Assembly (NCBI GenBank): GCA_017853785.1
Contig: JAFMIX010000130.1
Coordinates: 1-6,294 of the forward strand
Reading direction: 5' to 3'
DNA: 6,294 nt
Origin: Verrucomicrobiales bacterium
Lineage (GTDB): Bacteria > Verrucomicrobiota > Verrucomicrobiia > Limisphaerales > JAFMIX01
Shown: positions 4,299 through 6,294 of the stretch, in pieces
Position numbering within the stretch: the stretch's first letter is position 1
Layout: each line of letters starts with the position of its first letter
Notes under the pieces: model-generated
The model's database searches: none
What the model was told of the DNA's origin: nothing
What the model saw: only the letters and a program-made list of their open reading frames with translations
Position numbers and translations under genes: made by a program

Positions 4299-6294
4299 CT
4301 TCCAGCGCTAAAATCGTCGTTCCAAAACCCGCCCCCGGATACGCGGCCGGCTGCTACTGGTATTGGATCAACGACAACATCAGCAAGGCTGGCATCACCA
4401 AGGACCTCGAAGCCATGGCGCGCGTCGGCATCGGGCGCGCTTACATCGGGCAGATTTACACGTACAAGAGCGCGAAAGACACGCCGGTCGGAACGGTGAA
4501 ATTCATGAGCGCCGAATGGTGGGACGCGATGCAATGGGCGGTTAAAGAGGGTGACCGTTGTGGCGTGGAAATCGGTTTCTTCAACTCGCCTGGTTGGTCG
4601 CAATCCGGCGGGCGGTGGGTCAAGCCCGCGCAATCCATGCGCTACCTCGCCGCGAGCGAGTCGCTCATCAATGGCGGGCAGCAGGTGAATCAGGTTTTGC
4701 CGCCGCCGGAGATCAAAACATTTCCCGTGTATGGCGGATCAAAGCCGGCGGCGGACGGCGAGCGGTTCACGGAAAAAGATTTTCAAGACGTGCGCGTCGT
4801 CGCGTTCCGCCAGCCGGAGACGGAAGCGGCGGACGTGGACATGGCGCAGGTGAAAGTTTCCTTGCCCGCCCCCAAAGGAAAGGAGCGCCCGACCAATCAA
4901 CTGCACGCCAAACTTCAGTTCGGCCCGAAGGCGCTGGTGCTGGACTTCAAACTCGACGGCAACACACCGGTGCAGAGTCTGCGGCTGACACCGGGCGAAC
5001 ATCTTTTCACGCTAACCTGCGTGGTTGCGGCTTCGGACGACGGGAAAACTTTCCGTGAACTCACCCGCCACGTCGAGGAACGCGATCACCAAGGGCCGCG
5101 CAACAAAGACCCGCTGCTTATTCCGTTTCCCGAAACGAAGGCGAAGCATCTGCACGTGACGCTTTCCGCGAACAAGCCCGTCGCGTTCACCGGTCTGGCC
5201 TTGAGCCGGCGCGCCGTGCTCGCCAATTACGTCCGCAAGCAACTCGGCGAGACGAGTGCCGGCGTGCGTCCGCCGTGGAACTCTTATGTCTGGCCCAACC
5301 AAGCCGCGTCTGCCGCCGGCAGCGTGGTGGATTCCGCGTCGGTGGTGGATGTCTCCGACAAAATGAACGCCAGCGGCCGGCTCGTTTGGGATGCGCCGCC
5401 AGGTCGTTGGGTGGTGCTGCATGTTGGGATGATTCCCATCGGCACGCAATGCGCGCCGAGCAGTCCGGAGAGCCGCGGCCTTGAAGTGGACAAGATGAGC
5501 TGCGCGCACATCCGCAGTCTCTTCGACGGCATGGTCGGCGAATTTCTGCGCCGCCCGCCCGCCGCCGACCGTCAGGCGCTCAAGTATGTCATCGCCGACA
5601 GCTGCGAGACCGGCCCGCAAAACTGGACGGACGGCATGATTGAGAAATTTCAAAAACGTTTCGGGTATTCGCCCATGAAATTCCTGCCGTGCCTCGATGG
5701 CCGCGTGGTGGACAGCCCGGAAATCACCACGCGCTTTCTTTGGGACTGGCGGCGGCTCGTTGTCGAAGGCATCGCGTATGATTACGTTGGCGGACTCCGC
5801 GACGTGGCGCATGAGAACAGTCTGATTCTATGGCTGGAGAACTACGGCCACTGGGGTTTTCCTTCCGAGTTTCTGCTCTACGGTTCGCAGAGCGATCAGA
5901 TCGGCGGCGAGTTTGGGAAAACGCCGATCCGATGGACGAAGTGGAGTGCCACGCCGCCGCCAGTGCCGCGCACATTTATGGACGCAAGGATATCTACGCC
6001 GAGGCGTTCACTTCCAATCGCACGTTTCGCCAGAATCCGGGCTCGATCAAGAACTGGCTTGATTGGGTTTTTGGCGCGGGCGTGAACCACCTCATCCTGC
6101 ACGTCTATATTCATCAACCGGACGAGCGGAAGCCCGGCATCATCCAATGGTTCGGCACGGCGTTCAATCGCCACAACACCTGGTTCGAGCCGTCGAAGGC
6201 GTTCATGGATTGCGCCCGCCGCAGCGCGGTGCTGCTCAAGGCTGGTCGCCCCGTCATAGATGGCGCCTACTACATCGGCGAGAACGCGCCTGCG
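4299..6294 (+). pseudogene. GH106-like alpha-L-rhamnosidase, 5'-truncated, frameshifted, running off the window
   Basis: GH106 enzymes remove L-rhamnose from plant and microbial polysaccharides, usually outside the cytoplasm. The piece shows the family order. FQNPPPDTRP (4320-4349) is in one frame. CYWYWINDNISKAGITKDLE and GTVKFMSAEWWDAM are in the next, followed by a sandwich region, the VVDVSDKMNASGRLVWDAPP segment, YVIADSCETGPQNWTDGM, FLWDWRRLVVEGIAYDYVGG, LWLENYGHWGFPSEFLLYG and IGGEF. Read as written the frame then degrades to an Arg/Ser-rich tail ending at TGA 6083-6085. One extra T in TTT (5912-5914) restores WENADPMDEVECHAAASAAH, then VNHLILHVYIHQPDE and ITWFG-type sequence, open to base 6294. 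No start or signal peptide precedes it: family sequence stops near 4320 at the transposase scar. The longest written frame starts at ATG 4415, which is too late to be the true start. If both shifts are sequence errors, only the lost 5' end remains abnormal. Confidence 0.85.

Noticed and set aside
4006..4311. Plus-strand frame opposite the transposase remnant
   Set aside because: The - strand encodes recognisable IS4 sequence; the + frame has no family features.
5012..5812. Antisense frame of 266 codons inside the rhamnosidase
   Set aside because: The + strand here carries clear GH106 sequence; the antisense product is Arg/Ala/His-rich without motifs.

Overview
The window is about 6.3 kb of GC-rich bacterial DNA. 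Gene content suggests Verrucomicrobiota, perhaps the Pedosphaera/Limisphaera group. This inference rests on a TrpD with the variant 'LDELSTLG' segment, small GYF_2-domain membrane proteins, a large GH106-type rhamnosidase and an IS4-type transposase remnant. No rRNA or marker gene is present to prove it.

Left part (1-3520), all on the + strand and tightly packed. It holds the C-terminal end of an unrecognised protein, then trpD (anthranilate phosphoribosyltransferase, tryptophan synthesis). A DUF2752 membrane protein overlaps trpD by ATGA. A GYF_2-domain membrane protein follows. Next is a long reading frame that joins a small two-helix membrane protein to a second GYF_2 protein carrying a TM2 domain. 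The last gene is pterin-4a-carbinolamine dehydratase, which overlaps its predecessor by TTGA behind a good Shine-Dalgarno sequence. Gaps are 43, -4, 33, 8 and -4 bases, so this could be one transcription unit. A weak hairpin plus T6 tract ends it.

Right part (about 3517-6294) is broken. A response-regulator receiver domain on the - strand has no start, carries a frameshift and lacks its phosphoacceptor Asp. Next comes the last ~90 codons of an IS4-family transposase on the - strand, cut exactly where the catalytic Glu motif should be. Then a GH106-like alpha-L-rhamnosidase on the + strand has lost its start and signal peptide, appears frameshifted near 4350 and clearly at 5912-5914, and runs off the window end.

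The most notable result is a series of single-base frame changes, most of them in A/T homopolymers (A7 at 2681-2687, T6 at 3521-3526, T5 at 3662-3666, T3 at 5912-5914, plus about 4350). One-base corrections restore sensible family sequence each time. This fits sequencing/consensus indels or, at the right end, real gene decay next to an IS scar. I see no convincing new multi-gene system. The nearest thing is the small membrane-protein module at 1261-3221, with its duplicated GYF_2 domain.
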